Assembly: GCA_037976565.1 (NCBI GenBank)
Contig: CP137672.1
Coordinates: forward strand, 29,600,877 to 29,664,876
Reading direction: 5' to 3'
Source: Mesocentrotus franciscanus
Taxonomy: Eukaryota > Echinodermata > Echinoidea > Camarodonta > Strongylocentrotidae
DNA: 64,000 bases
The position numbers and the translations under genes are program-made. Positions 1 through 11,862 of this stretch are shown here, piece after piece (positions within the stretch are counted from its first letter, which is position 1; each line of letters opens with the position of its first letter). Under the pieces are notes generated by a model. It worked only from the letters and a program-made list of their open reading frames with translations. It did no database searches and was not told the origin of the DNA.

Positions 1-99
1 CCCAGAGCTTGTGCTCATTCTCAGTGTTCACTTCATGAATTAAATATTAACAAATGTATTTGTTTGTTCTCCCTTCTTCTTTTAATCCACCCTGTACAG

Positions 100-330
100 T
101 TCGTCAGTAGCCAGTGCATCGGAGCTGCCGCCATCACCCCAGCCGTGGGACTGATGAGAAGGCGGGAGGGACCACGCCCGCCCCACCCACCAGCCACCCA
201 CGGCAATCAACAACGTCTTGTCCAGATACGTATCTCTATATTCCAAGCCTTACTGTGTGTTGATGACGGAGGGAGATCTTACAAGAATTGCCAAGAAATA
301 TTTATAGCTAGTGCCTCGACTGTTGATTAG
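100..330 (+). CDS. Putative 3'-terminal exon of an unidentified upstream gene
   Basis: A pyrimidine-rich run ending in CCCTGTACAG (about 70-99) looks like a 3' splice site, so an exon probably starts at 100. Two frames are usable. One stays open to a stop at 328-330 and gives about 76 residues rich in Arg, Pro and Ala. The other stops at 152-154 and gives a short Ser-rich tail ending ELPPSPQPWD, which looks like an ordinary disordered C-terminus. The third frame stops almost at once. I do not recognise the protein; the preceding exons lie left of the window. The acceptor and the AU-rich tract that follows support a terminal exon. The frame, and so the true stop, is undecided. Confidence 0.35.
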   Translation, partial: FVSSQCIGAAAITPAVGLMRRREGPRPPHPPATHGNQQRLVQIRISIFQALLCVDDGGRSYKNCQEIFIASASTVD

Positions 331-3300
331 CGCCCGTCTCCTCCACGTCCGCCCCAGTTCTTGACCGAGTTGAGCAATACTGACAGAATTTGCCCCCACC
401 CTCTCCATCCTCCTCTCCTTGTGATGTGCCCTTTGACCTGTACTGATCTTTGACCTGTGACAGAGGAGCAGAGTTATATTTTTAAGGTGTGTGATATGCT
501 CCATGAAAACAAATGTGCTATATTATTTCAATCGAGCAAACAATGCTGCAACGAATATACATCCATCAAATACACTGAAGAGGCCGGTGTCAGCAAGAAC
601 CTTCCCTTTGACAGATATATATGTAAAGGTGTCACCGGAATCTTCAAATTGGCAAGACCAGCTGTATTCATTTAAGGAGATTTTAAGTTTTTATTTATGT
701 TCCGGCGTTGTTGCATTCTGACCCCGGCTGCCACAAGGAACACAAAGTATGACGTTATGACTTGCTGCTCCCTTCAAAAGATGCTGCGCTTTTTATGAAG
801 AATGGGCCACATTGGAATGCTCTAGAGGGTTGACTTGTGACATCAATGTTTAAATACCCCTTGAAAATTGCAAACAAGGTTCGTTACATTCTCTCTCAAT
901 CAGACAAATGCAAGCTATTATGAAGGAAAGTCCACAGAAATTTGTTCTGCAAGTTATATTGTAAAGTTTTAAACTAAAACAGCGTTATTTGCTTTGTAAC
1001 AAAGCTAGCTGCATCCTAAGTAGGGACGGAGGACAAATTTGAAGCTTCAGCTCCCTAAAGAAAAGGTGTTTTAGTTTGATTTGGTCCAGCACCCTTTAAT
1101 ACTTCATTTGCATTTTGTTTTTAACTTCAATATTAAAGATGACCAGTACTACCCATAAACTCATGTTACCCAATTCTCATCTCCATTTCATGCAAGGATA
1201 TATCGTCAAGAAATTGAATTAAAAATATTTTTGTTTAGAATGAATTAAATTTTTTGCTGCTCTGTTGTGGGAAATTTCACTACAAACAATATGTGAATAC
1301 TTTCATTTTGTAAAGAATTTGAAATATTTTGTTCGAAAATGGGAAAAAGATCTGTTCCGTCAGGTTATCCTTTGAATTTGTTCCTGGCTATCCAAAACAT
1401 TGGGGTATAGTTTTTGTATACTAGCAAGTGGAAACCGCTGCAGTATTTTGTTAGTCAGAGTGTATTCTAATTTATATATCACATATATTTGACTGGGAGT
1501 GGGAAATATCTTTCATTGTTGACCTTAACTTTTATCATGATGAAATTTCTAAATTTTGTACAGGAGGAGTAATGAAGGAAATAATTTAAATTGAATAGTC
1601 CCAATTTTCCCTTTCATTGAATGCTTTCATATATTGTCAGTATTGTATTTAACAGTTTTCTTTAGACAAGTCAATTATTACTCAACATACAATGCAATTA
1701 TTTTCTTGTGTATTAACTTCAATGGCCTGTGCATTTGTGTTCTTACTAAGTATGCAAGAAAGGACATGTATGTCTGTCTTGAACTTGTATTTTGTAAGCA
1801 TATGAAGTACGGTATTGCCACAATAATGTAGATTTAATTGTGCAATTTGTTTTGAAACCACTTTCTCCAAGTACAGAGATGTGGTTTTGTTTGTCTTTTT
1901 TCTTCCTCAATTCCAAGAACTGAAGGGAATTAATCCTATTTATCCTCACTTTAAGTCATGTTTTGTTTTGAGATGAAAGCTGGATGATGGGTTTAGATAA
2001 AAGTCTATTGCATATACCTCGAGAAACAAAGAAGTGATTTGTATGTAAATTATTGCTGAAGTAACAAATAATGTGAAGTGTGATGCCAATCATGAGATTT
2101 GCGAGATTGCAGAGCCATATGTATTAACTTATTTATATCGTTTAAGTCTCTGCATCCTCGTTAGGCTAGATATGTGTATTAGAATGTGCTTATACTCCAG
2201 AGAAGATGTCTTGAGGAGCAAAAGGCGTTTACAAGCCGCGGCTCCTCCGCTTCTGATGCGTCGTCATGGAGATATATGGTGTGGTTTCGTGCAAAATGAA
2301 AACTGATAAAAAAGAAGCATATTCCATGTATGTTGGTGCTCCTTCTTTTGCTACGAATGCGAGATTCAAACCAACGAGAAGCACTGCACTGAGGTATTAG
2401 CTGTTGTCACGGCAAGGTATAGAATGCTGGATGTGTCGGTCGCATGTGGAAATCGCCCGGGAAGTGACCAGCCGGTCGTTGTGTGATTGGTTTGTTTGTG
2501 ATCTAGCCATGTTTTGTGATACAACTTAATTTATATGTACATTACTTGATCATTTTGGATATGGGACTAGTTGGGTAGCTCAGTTGTACATTTTTTTGTA
2601 GAAATCGAACAGAAACGATGATAACAATGCTGCATCAAGCCTGTGTCATTTCATCCTCAATCATTGTCTGGGTGTGAACGCACCCATCTTGTTAAATGCA
2701 ATTCTGATGTAAGTAGGGTCATATATAAATAGAAATAGTAATAAAGACATTGTGTGATATGTTTCAATTTTTCTGTTTTTGGTTTTTTACTCATACTGAT
2801 TTATATTTGTGTGTAATATTTGTACGAAGTTTAGCCTTGTACGTTGTGTATTCAATGGGCACATTGTTGTTTGGTTGTCATGGATATTTGTATCTGTGTG
2901 ATATGTATTTTTTGGTCAGGATATTTCAATTTTTTCTTTTGACTTTTATACAGATGTATATTTTTGGGTGGCAAGTCCTGATTCTGCTTATGCGTGTAGT
3001 AAGGTGCAAGAACTTTGTGTCACGGCTAAAAATTTATTCTTTGTTCATCTCACAACTTCTTTCCCTTCTTTTTTTTTTCCCTGGAAAATTAATGAAATGG
3101 AAGAGCTGATTTGTTCCCTGATTTGTTCCAGAGTTTACAGCTATTCGGGTGGGAACACCATGAATAATCTTTTTTTCAAATATGACTTAATTGCATGTGT
3201 CATTATTATTTAGTCCTCGACATCATATTAAGGTTTGTAAGGTAAAGATAATGTTCACTGCTTGACATATAGAAATTATCCATGAACGGAGCCGCTTTCT

Positions 3301-3632
3301 TTCAAATGTTTGGAACTCCTGAACAATTCTGACTTTGTTGATTTGCCTGCTGTTGTTTTATGTGCTTACACATTGGACATGGGTATCAAAATATGCAAAG
3401 TAACAGATTTTGTTTTTATTGTTGTTAAAAATATAACAAGAACTGCTCGTTTATGAATTAGATCCTTAGCCAATTCTCCAGGAATAAACTCAAGATCATG
3501 CAAACTGAAACAAAATGTGAGCCTTAGCAAAGAAAGATATTGATAATTTTTCATTGTTGAAATTGACAGTATTGGGTGGAATTGATTGTGACCAATTCTT
3601 GATACACAAGCAACTTAATGTGGTAGCATTGA

Positions 3633-3706
3633 TATATCGTCTGTTTAGCACCAGAAGGGTGTTCAGTTATATGCTTTACCACAGAGTTCATGCCCTACTG
3701 GCTCTC
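3633..3706. repeat. Hairpin element, CCAGAAGGG family, copy 1
   Basis: Contains GCACCAGAAGGGTGTT and, about 40 bases on, an imperfect inverted partner GCCCTACTGGCTC. Related hairpins lie at 6348-6408 and 28565-28664. The left flank ATATCGTCTGTTT matches the reverse complement of the right flank of the 28.6 kb copy, so the repeated unit is longer than the hairpin. It is probably a very short non-autonomous DNA element. Confidence 0.5.
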
Positions 3707-3805
3707 AACACATTATAATAGTATAGTAATATGGATCGGAAGGCCCAAACCCACCTTCATCACAATGATTGTAATCACTAAATTATACCTTTAAAATGGT
3801 AGTTA

Positions 3806-3835
3806 TCTTAGGCTTAGGCTTAGGCTTAGGCTTAG
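3806..3835 (+). repeat. Short (TTAGGC)n run
   Basis: Four to five copies of a TTAGGC-like hexamer in tandem. It resembles an interstitial telomere-type repeat but is short and probably a simple microsatellite. Confidence 0.7.
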
Positions 3836-3858
3836 TTATCAGAGAGGTTGGCATGGTT

Positions 3859-4023
3859 GTGTGTCCGGACAATTTAACAAAAGTAAAGCTGTCACGTGTT
3901 TGCTGTTGGATTTTATGAAAGAATATGCATCAAATAACACTAACCATCAGTATGTATATCCTTCATAAAAATTGCTTGTAAACTTCTTCAAATTACTGTT
4001 TGACATCAACTGTCCGGACGCAC
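3859..4023. mobile_element. Short TIR element (MITE-like) with TGTCCGGAC ends
   Basis: The ends GTGTGTCCGGACAATT and AACTGTCCGGACGCAC are inverted copies of each other with two mismatches, about 165 bases apart, and there is no coding sequence between them. The size and structure fit a non-autonomous DNA transposon. Related words (ATCCGGACAGTT, AATTGTCCGG) occur near 51.3 and 52.3 kb. Confidence 0.55.
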
Positions 4024-5929
4024 GGCGTGTGGGTTATTGGATGATGTAGGTCTGGGCCTGCAGGTGCCTTGGGTAAGCCTTGGGTAACAAGGTGCTCTTT
4101 CTCACAATAGCATCACAGGTTTCGAACAAATAACACCTTACAACTTTTCTACCCACTCAGTGCTGCAGCATGCCTAATGTTACAACTTTCTGTGATTGAA
4201 AATATGAAATGTTGTGAGGTCATATTGTAAACTTGTTATCCTCTCTATAGTATATTGCGAGAAAGTGCACCAAGTTATCTCAACATGTCTTGGTTTGAAT
4301 TGCAATGTCAATGTATGACTGGCTGAGTTTATAATTGTTCCCCCTGCCTAAGCCCATCATGGATACAGTTACATTACACATTTTTATGGTTTTGAGAATC
4401 TACATTTCTATTTCTTGCCATTAAAAAAAGTGTACTACTGGCATGGACAGAAAAGGGCAAATTCCTGCTCAACTCTTGACATTTTTCGTGATTGTCAAAA
4501 TTTAGTGTGACACCAGGAATTAAAGTCTCGAAATGGGCAACTCATTGAAAAAGTTTAGATATTGAAGAAGAAAAAATATTGGCAAAGTTTTTACTTTCCC
4601 ATCAAATTTCTGTTAGTTTTTTCTCTTTTCATATACCTGGATTTTTTTTAGATCAGTGCGAGTAAAAGATAACTAGCAATGTTGCCAATTAAAAGGAAAG
4701 AACTGATTAACTTGGCTGTTAAAATATGCCTTTCCATGATGGGAATGTGTGCAGGAAGGGGTAGATATTTGAAACTATGGGACTCTGTTTTACAACGCAG
4801 AATGGCTGAACAATTGAAAGGATCATGTAGCAAAACACTTGAACATTCCAAAATCATGAGAGGAAATAGCATGCGAAGAAGTTGTGATATTGACTGCTTT
4901 TACTTATATTTAGTCACACACTTAACTATCAAATCAAGTATCCAAATTCTTTGAATGATTTTTATGTAGTGTTGTAAAGGAATAAAATGACTATTTGTAT
5001 TGATAATGTAACTTATTTAGATAGGAAAGAAAGTGAACCTTGAATTAGAATCAATATATAATGCATTAATTTGAATATTGATTTGTGCTATTTTGTGTTG
5101 AAGAAAAAGTTTGTAGCCTTTTGTACATTTTTTGGTATGCATTTACTTACCGTCTGTTTTTATCGATGCAAGCAAATGCAAAATCAAGATGTTCAAATTA
5201 AGTTATATGTTTAATATAGATAGTAGAAAAGATTATCCTTGTGTTCAATTGTTCTTATGGCTAGATCTATGCACAATTGCGACGTGTCATTCTTTTAAGG
5301 CTCAATTTCAAACAAGAAACGCAGGCACTGACATTCAATCATTTATTATTTTCCTGCCTATGAAATATGAACTATAAAAAAGTCCGTGAATCTTTTTTGT
5401 TTGTTTAGTTTTCAGTCATTCATCAATTGTGATGCTTTATTCCTTTTTCTTGTTTACTTGCAATCAGTATGTATAATAAATCTTCTCTTTTTTCATGTTG
5501 ATTCGTGTAGTTTTTCATGTGGATATTTATTACTCTCCTCTGTACTGTAGATGTGTGATATTTGTATAGTTTTGAGTGACATGTTGTCAGAGGTTCATGT
5601 CTCTATTGCAATTTTTGTAATATATATATACTATCATTTACAATGCATTTTTAAGAAATAAATAAACAGATTTGAACAACTTTTCTTGTAATAAAGGGTT
5701 CAAGAGAATGAGGAAATATCACGAGTGAAATTTGTTTTATTATCGATTATGTCCACTGTTATTCTCCCTTAAATTCGTCTTTTGACTGAATATACATTGC
5801 GTGGATTAAGATTATTAATCCATCCGGGCATTTTTTCTTTCTTTGTTTCCTTGTAGATCCATTTTGTTTCTACCAAGTCAAATTAGACAGTATTAATACG
5901 AAAAGCATTACAATGATGTTATGAAAATA

Positions 5930-6250
5930 CAGTCAGAACTGTCATAGTGGCCACCTTGATATAGTGGCAACGTGTCTCCCCTCAGAAAAAATATCTGGAA
6001 GGGCCACCTCTCTATAGTGACCACTTTTTATATATTCATGACTGGCCTTTGTAGACAGGTTTGACTATATTTATCATTCATAATAACCATAAAGCATTTG
6101 TTTTTGTCTCTCAAAATAGACTTTGTACCGTGTTCGAATGCCCCAGAATGTTTGTTCATAACTGATAGTACGTTGGTTAACCTGTATAGAATGGCCACCT
6201 TGCTTTCAATACGTTTTTTTAAACCCATTGTTTCCCAGGAATGGCCACTA
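5930..6250. mobile_element. Degenerate element related to the ACAGTCAAACCTG family
   Basis: Carries phrases such as ATAGTGGCCACC and GACAGGTTTGACTATA that match the ends and inner text of the TIR element at 11111-11279. The order looks rearranged, as if one copy were broken or two were nested. No coding sequence is present. Confidence 0.45.
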
Positions 6251-6347
6251 TATACATGTTTTTTGTGTGTGTGACCAAAAAAGGGTGAATGAATAATTCC
6301 TGAGTAACTGCACATTGTTACTTTGTTTGGTTCTCTTAACCTGTTTG

Positions 6348-6408
6348 GAGCCAGAAGGGCATTAACTCATATACTTTAATTAACACAGATTTAATGCCCT
6401 TCTGGCTC
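6348..6408. repeat. Hairpin element, CCAGAAGGG family, copy 2
   Basis: A near-perfect palindrome: GAGCCAGAAGGGCATTAA at 6348-6365 is the reverse complement of the sequence at 6391-6408, with a 25-base loop. It shares its stem with the copies at 3.6 kb and 28.6 kb. Confidence 0.7.
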
Positions 6409-7289
6409 TGAAAAAACAATATCAGGAATGGACAAAACAGTAGTTTCATAATTATAAACCTACATTTCTTTATGGTAGCTTTGAATTTGATTTTTTTCTT
6501 TTTCACTGGTCTTTTTAAAACTTCACATTGAAGTATATCTAAGGAAAGTTTCTTTCAGTTGGATAAATGAATTCATACAACCTGCAGACTCGATTTTCAT
6601 CAATATTGTACTTAATCTGTCCAAATCATATATGAAATATGAATATGATAAAGTGAATTGTAATTTCCAGTTTTGTTTTATTCAATTATTCAGCTTACTG
6701 CAATAATGGAAATCAGTAATCAGGATAACTCGACAGGAGAAATTGGATATTTTTATCGGCCAGTGGAAATATAGTAGTTTACAGAATACCTTTATGTGTG
6801 TGTCAAGTAAGGAATACATTCTTTGAAATTTGCATTACAGTTTAAGTGTAAATCTTAATTCTCCATTGTTTTACGATGTATGTATTGTAGACTTAAATTA
6901 GGATTTCCTTTTTTTTCGGTGCTCATTCATGAATGTGTACTTAGCAATGATCGTCCAAAACCGAATACAGAAAACGATGACGAAAGCAATATGGATAACA
7001 TTTGTCCTTCTATGACCGTGTATATCATGTTTGTATTTATTCTTTACGAAAGGGTGCTTCACTTGTATGTAAATTGATTTGATCATGATATGCTTATCTG
7101 TTATAGGGACACGAGTTGTAGTCAGAACAAAAATTGTGTAGAGAAAGGATGATACTTTTTTTCAAATTAAAAGAAAAATACTGTTTTCTGTCCTCATGGA
7201 TAAAGAGAATGTCAATAAAAAAAAATTTAAAAGAAAATTCGTGATTTACTTTGATTTTTAATTTTCATTTTTTGGAATGAGCTATTTTG

Positions 7290-8530
7290 CTGATTGATAT
7301 TGAATAGGTTGGGTAATTGGCTAGATTATTGACGAATTGATTGAGTAATTGGTTAGTTGACTGATTGGTTGATTGGATGGCTTGTTGATTGATTGGTTGG
7401 ATGGTTGGGTTGGTTGGTTGATTGATTGATTGATTGATTCATTCTTTCATTGATATGTTGGTTGACTGATTAAATGATTGGGTGGTTGGTTGCTTGGTTG
7501 CTTGAGTAATTGACTGACTGATTGATTGGTTGGTTGGTTTACTGATTGATTGATTAATTAGTTGATTCCTTGATTGATTGATTGATGTTTTTCTTGACTG
7601 ATTTGTTGATTAGTTGATTGAGACTGATTGATTGATTGATATGATTGGTTGATTGATTGAATAACTGATTGGTTGGTTGACTGATTGATTGATTGATTGA
7701 TTGTTTGATTAGTTGATTGATATTGGTTGATTTGTTGATTAATGTGTGGGTTGACTTATTAGTAATTGATGGAAACTGATTGGTCGGTTGATTGATTGAT
7801 TGATTGATTCTTTCATTGGTTGGTTGATTGATTGGTTGATAGATGGTTGGTTGATTGGTTGTTTGATTGATTGGTTTGTTGATTGATTAGTTATTATATT
7901 GTTTGGTTGATTGATTGTTTGATTGGTTGACTGCTTGATTGATTGATTGATTGATTGGGAGATTAAAGTGATTGCCTGGTTGATTGATTGATTTGATTGA
8001 TTCGTTGATTCATTTATTCATTCATTTTTGCATTGGTTGGTTGATTGATTGTTTGATTAGTTAATTGCTTAATTTATTTGGTTTGATTGATTGGTTGATT
8101 GGATGATTCATCGATTGGTTGATTCGTTAATTGATTGTTTTATTGCCGATTGGTTGATTAAAATTGGTTGATCGGTCGATTGATGATTGATTGATCAGTT
8201 GATTGGACAGCAGATAGAGTGGTTGACCGGTATAAAAACTAAATGGATGGTTGAGTGACTGATAATTCTTCGGAGCTCAATTGCCGATGGATTGAATTAT
8301 TGGTCGGCAGAATGATTGCTTGGTTGGTAAACTGTTTCAGTGATTAATTTCTTAATTGATTCAACTACAGATAGTTTTTATTGGTCACTAATTTGACTTA
8401 CAGATACTTGGTTGATTGGTTATTAATTGGTTGAGTGACTGAGTTAATTTATCAGATTGCTGATTGATTGGTTGGTAAATGGATGATAATTATATGTTGG
8501 TTGGCTGATTGGCTGGTTTATTATAGCCGA
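7290..8530 (+). repeat. Degenerate GATT-rich tandem satellite
   Basis: About 1.2 kb built of variants of the tetramers TGAT, TGGT and TTGA (for example GATTGATTGGTTGGTTGATT), gradually degenerating to the right. No coding potential. A related but short TTCA/GATT tract lies at 15110-15290. Confidence 0.85.
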
Positions 8531-8674
8531 TTAGAAGTTGAATAACTGTTTGCTCTCAAGTTCACGGTGGTACTTTTGATTTACTGAGTAATTGGTTTGC
8601 GATGGAGCAAAGCGGTGACCAAGTAAATAGGCTTTGCATAGTATTTTCTCCTCATTTAAAAAATGAGAAGGTTA

Positions 8675-8955
8675 TGAATTTGTGAAAGTTCTAATCACTA
8701 TGGGTATAGGCTCTTCAAATTGGCTGAATTTGTAATGTCTCTGTGATGTAGTGGCGGACAACTATTCCATTTGTTCCAAAACGCAATATGACTAAACTTT
8801 CAATTTGTCTAAAATGTATGGCTTGGGATGGTCTTTTATTTTTAGAGGACCTGTAATAATATACTCACCACAATATATATTTTGAGTATTATAGTGCCCC
8901 AAGGGCAAGGATGAAGGCACTTAGGAGAAAAACAAACATAATGTACGCGACAGTG
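8675..8955 (+). mobile_element. Partial copy of the 51.45 kb TIR element
   Basis: Phrases such as GGGTATAGGCTCTTCAAATT, GATGTAGTGGCGGACAACT and GGATGGTCTTTTATTTT recur in the same order in the interior of the 580-base element at 51451-52030. This copy lacks recognisable ends and is a fragment. It is non-coding. Confidence 0.6.
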
Positions 8956-10080
8956 GTGTAATGAGCAAAAACTTTTGGGGGGTCAGAACGAAATCCGCAT
9001 CACCACCAAGTAGCATAATGCAGGGGCAGCGGAGCGTCTTCCAAAGTAGGAGGGGGGCAACAACAAAAAGGGCACTTTCGGGAAAAAAAGGGGCACCTAC
9101 AAAGAAAAACATTAAAAAAAAAACATACACCATTTGTTTACATTGGTATATACCCTACATCGTCATGATTGTGATTACACTATACCAGGGATGACATCAA
9201 TATTTGTTTCTTTCTTTACGTGGTACATGTACAAGATACTGCTTAAGCAACATACTTTGCAGTTGGGTGTGATGGTCTGAATATTAATTTTCGAGCGAGC
9301 GAAGTGAGCGAGCAACAAATTTAGGATTTGTGAGGTCCCAGTGCGAAAAATTATATCTTTTAAAGAAGACAAAAAAACAAACCCTGATGAGTATTAAGCA
9401 CAATCTAATGAAGAAAGACTGAAAAGTTCTGATATAAGTAACATAATCATAATATAGTATAAATGCGAGCGAGCGTAGCGAGCGAGCTCTACGCAAAATT
9501 AAAGAAAAAGGGGCTCTAAGTCGCCTTGAATTAGGGGTGCATGTTATGGAGAAAGGAAAAGTAGGCACTTATCAGAAGGGAAAAGGACAGTTATTAGAAA
9601 AGAAAAAGGTGCGTGTGTCAGAGTAAAAAAGGCCAATTAACAGAGATTAAAAAAAGGCGCTTGTGAGAATGGAAATATGATGGGGAATCTGTTGAAGGAA
9701 AAGGGCACCTATCAGATTTTAATGGGGGCATTTATCAGATGTTAAAAGGGGCATTTTGAAAAGGGGGAGGGGTTCATATAAAAAAGGAAAAGGGGAACTT
9801 ATCCGAAGGAAATATGGTACTTATTATAAAGGAAAAGGGGCACGTGTCAAAATAAAAAGGGGCACTTATCAGAGGTGAAAAGTGGCATTTAAGAGAAAGG
9901 GAAGGGGGTTCTTATTACGAAGGAAAAAGTGCACTTATTAAAAAGGGAAAAAGATCAGAGGTGAAAAGGGGAATTTCTCGCACCTGAAAAGAGAGGAAAA
10001 GGACAGTTATTAGAAAAGAAAAGGGGCACTTGTCCTATGTAAAAGGGGACACTTTGGGAGTACCTAAAAGAGTGGGGGCA
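8956..10080. repeat. G-rich minisatellite-like block, motif AAAAGGGGCACTTATCAGA
   Basis: From about 9500 a loosely repeated unit of 25-40 bases appears (AAAAAGGGGCACTTATCAGA and variants), around fifteen times. The left part holds two palindromic runs, GAGCGAGCGAAGTGAGCGAG near 9293-9314 and GCGAGCGAGCGTAGCGAGCG near 9465-9487, of a kind often scattered in marine invertebrate genomes. No coding sequence is convincing. It may be the inside of a decayed transposon. Confidence 0.6.
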
Positions 10081-10760
10081 CAGTGCCCCCACCCCTAAAA
10101 ATCATTACCCCCTATAGGACAATTACCCCCAAGGACAACTACCCGAGGACAATTACCCCCACCCCTAACAAATACACCCTAAGGACAATTACCCCCAAGG
10201 ACAACCAAGGACAACTACCCGAGGACAATTACCCCACCCCTAAAAATACACCCTAAGGACAATTACCCCCCCCCCAAGGACAACCAAGGAAAACCATCCC
10301 GAGGAAAATTACCCCCTGTTTATTATAGGGGAAGTCTATCCTGATAATAAGTTGGTTTTAATAAAAGCATAATTTTTCTGGGGTAATTGTCCTCGGGGGT
10401 GATTTTCCAAGGGTAATTTTCAAGGGGGTAGGCTAATTGTCATGGGGGGTAATTTTCTGGGTACGTGTTAATTTTGGGGGTAATCGTCCCGCTGGTAATT
10501 GGCCGGGGTGATTGCCTAGGGGGTAATTGTCCTAGAACCCATGGACAATCACCCCCCGGCCAATTACCAGAGGGACAATTACCCCGTCCCCACTGAAATC
10601 CCCGTGGACAATCCCTCCCGAAGAAGAAACAAAATTATGCTTTTATTAAAACCAACTTATTTTCAGGGGGAATTAATTGTTCTACTATATGGGTAATTTT
10701 TTAGGGGTGGGGGCATTGGGGGGTAATTTAATTGTCCTTGGGAAAGGGGCCGTTCATCAT
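10080..10760. repeat. GGACAATTACCCC repeats in both orientations, with MITE-like ends inside
   Basis: On the left, about ten copies of a GGACAATTACCCCC-like unit run on the plus strand. From 10380 the same unit mainly runs inverted (GGGGTAATTGTCC), then turns again near 10540. Within it, 10328-10378 and 10632-10670 are inverted copies of each other (TAAGTTGGTTTTAATAAAAG and its complement). They resemble the TIRs of the element at 57897-58174. The block could fold into long hairpins. Confidence 0.65.
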
Positions 10761-11110
10761 CATAATCATTTCGTCTATTTTCCAGTCGGTCTACTTCCCT
10801 GTTTGTATAATTCCCATATATTGTCTATATGGTAATCATCAATTGATTGTCTAGCCCTTATTAGACGAAATTGGCATAATTCAAACTGGGAATTAGGCTA
10901 ACTGGTAATTATTAGACTAAATGAATCATCCCGCTGAACAATAGACCAAATGGGTAGTAGACTAATTGGTGATTGTATAGACTATTATGGAAATTAGACC
11001 AAAGGACTATTAGCCTAAAGGTTCATTATACCAAATGATAATTAGACGAAATGATTATTAGACCAGGAAGATGAGAACAAATTCCTGATTAGACCATAGT
11101 TGATAGTAGA

Positions 11111-11279
11111 TATACAGTCAAACCTGCTTTAGTGATCGCCACCTGTCTACAAAAAACACATTTTTTTTGTTTCCCTTGAAAATGGTTTCTCATTGAAACA
11201 TGTACTAAAGAAACCTGTCTACAAAGACCAATTTTTGTGTTTCCCTTGGGCGGTCGCTATATACAGGTTTGACTGTATA
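11111..11279. mobile_element. MITE with TATACAGTCAAACCTG TIRs
   Basis: The left end TATACAGTCAAACCTG and right end CAGGTTTGACTGTATA are exact 16-base inverted repeats about 170 bases apart. The interior repeats ACCTGTCTACAAA and TTTCCCTTG motifs. There is no ORF. Relatives lie at 5930-6250 and 17460-17761, so this is a dispersed non-autonomous DNA element family. Confidence 0.75.
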
Positions 11280-11862
11280 TTATATATCTCTATGCATGGT
11301 GTAGACGGGGTGTATATAGACCATATGTAATGGTGTAATACCGGGGTATATAGCTCTAATTTGGTAATAGACGAACTGATTGTAGACCAAACCTAGAGAT
11401 TCGACCATACTTGTTATTTCTACGAAAAGAGCAATATGGTCATTTTGTGCCAATACAATTTGGTTTGTGGTAGGGTCCATGCACTGTACATGTATGCTCG
11501 ATGCGCTATGCGTGGATAGAGGCTTGAAAACAGGTCATCTTATTTGATATTTTCAAGTCTGTTTTGCACCCACCGTACCTATCCCCTTTCCTGGCACTGG
11601 TGTTGCTAATGGGACAAAAAATAGTATTAGAAAGAACAATATCGCGATTATGCCCTTTATCAAAACACATCAAGCAAAAGAAATGTCTTGATAAAGACTA
11701 TACCCTCCCTAATTTCTTTCCTCCATAACATGTACATACGGTACATGTTTTTTTTCGCGTGCTTTATTTCGGAACTGGTTGTAAACAATTCAGCGATCGC
11801 AGGCTAGGCTGAAACAAAGAATCCAAAGCGGGTCTTTCAAATATAAATTTGCTATCGTAATA

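Larger units (their letters stand above)
331..5700 (+). other. Probable long AU-rich 3'UTR / downstream region
   Basis: No convincing coding exon is seen here. The sequence is AU-rich with many ATTTA-like words and several AATAAA signals: 2740-2745, one near 4980, and overlapping copies at 5657-5666. This fits one or more alternative 3' ends of the terminal exon at the left edge. Small repeats interrupt it: a (TTAGGC)n run near 3806-3835, a hairpin element at 3633-3706 and a TIR element at 3859-4023. Where the transcript ends cannot be decided from sequence alone. Confidence 0.35.
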
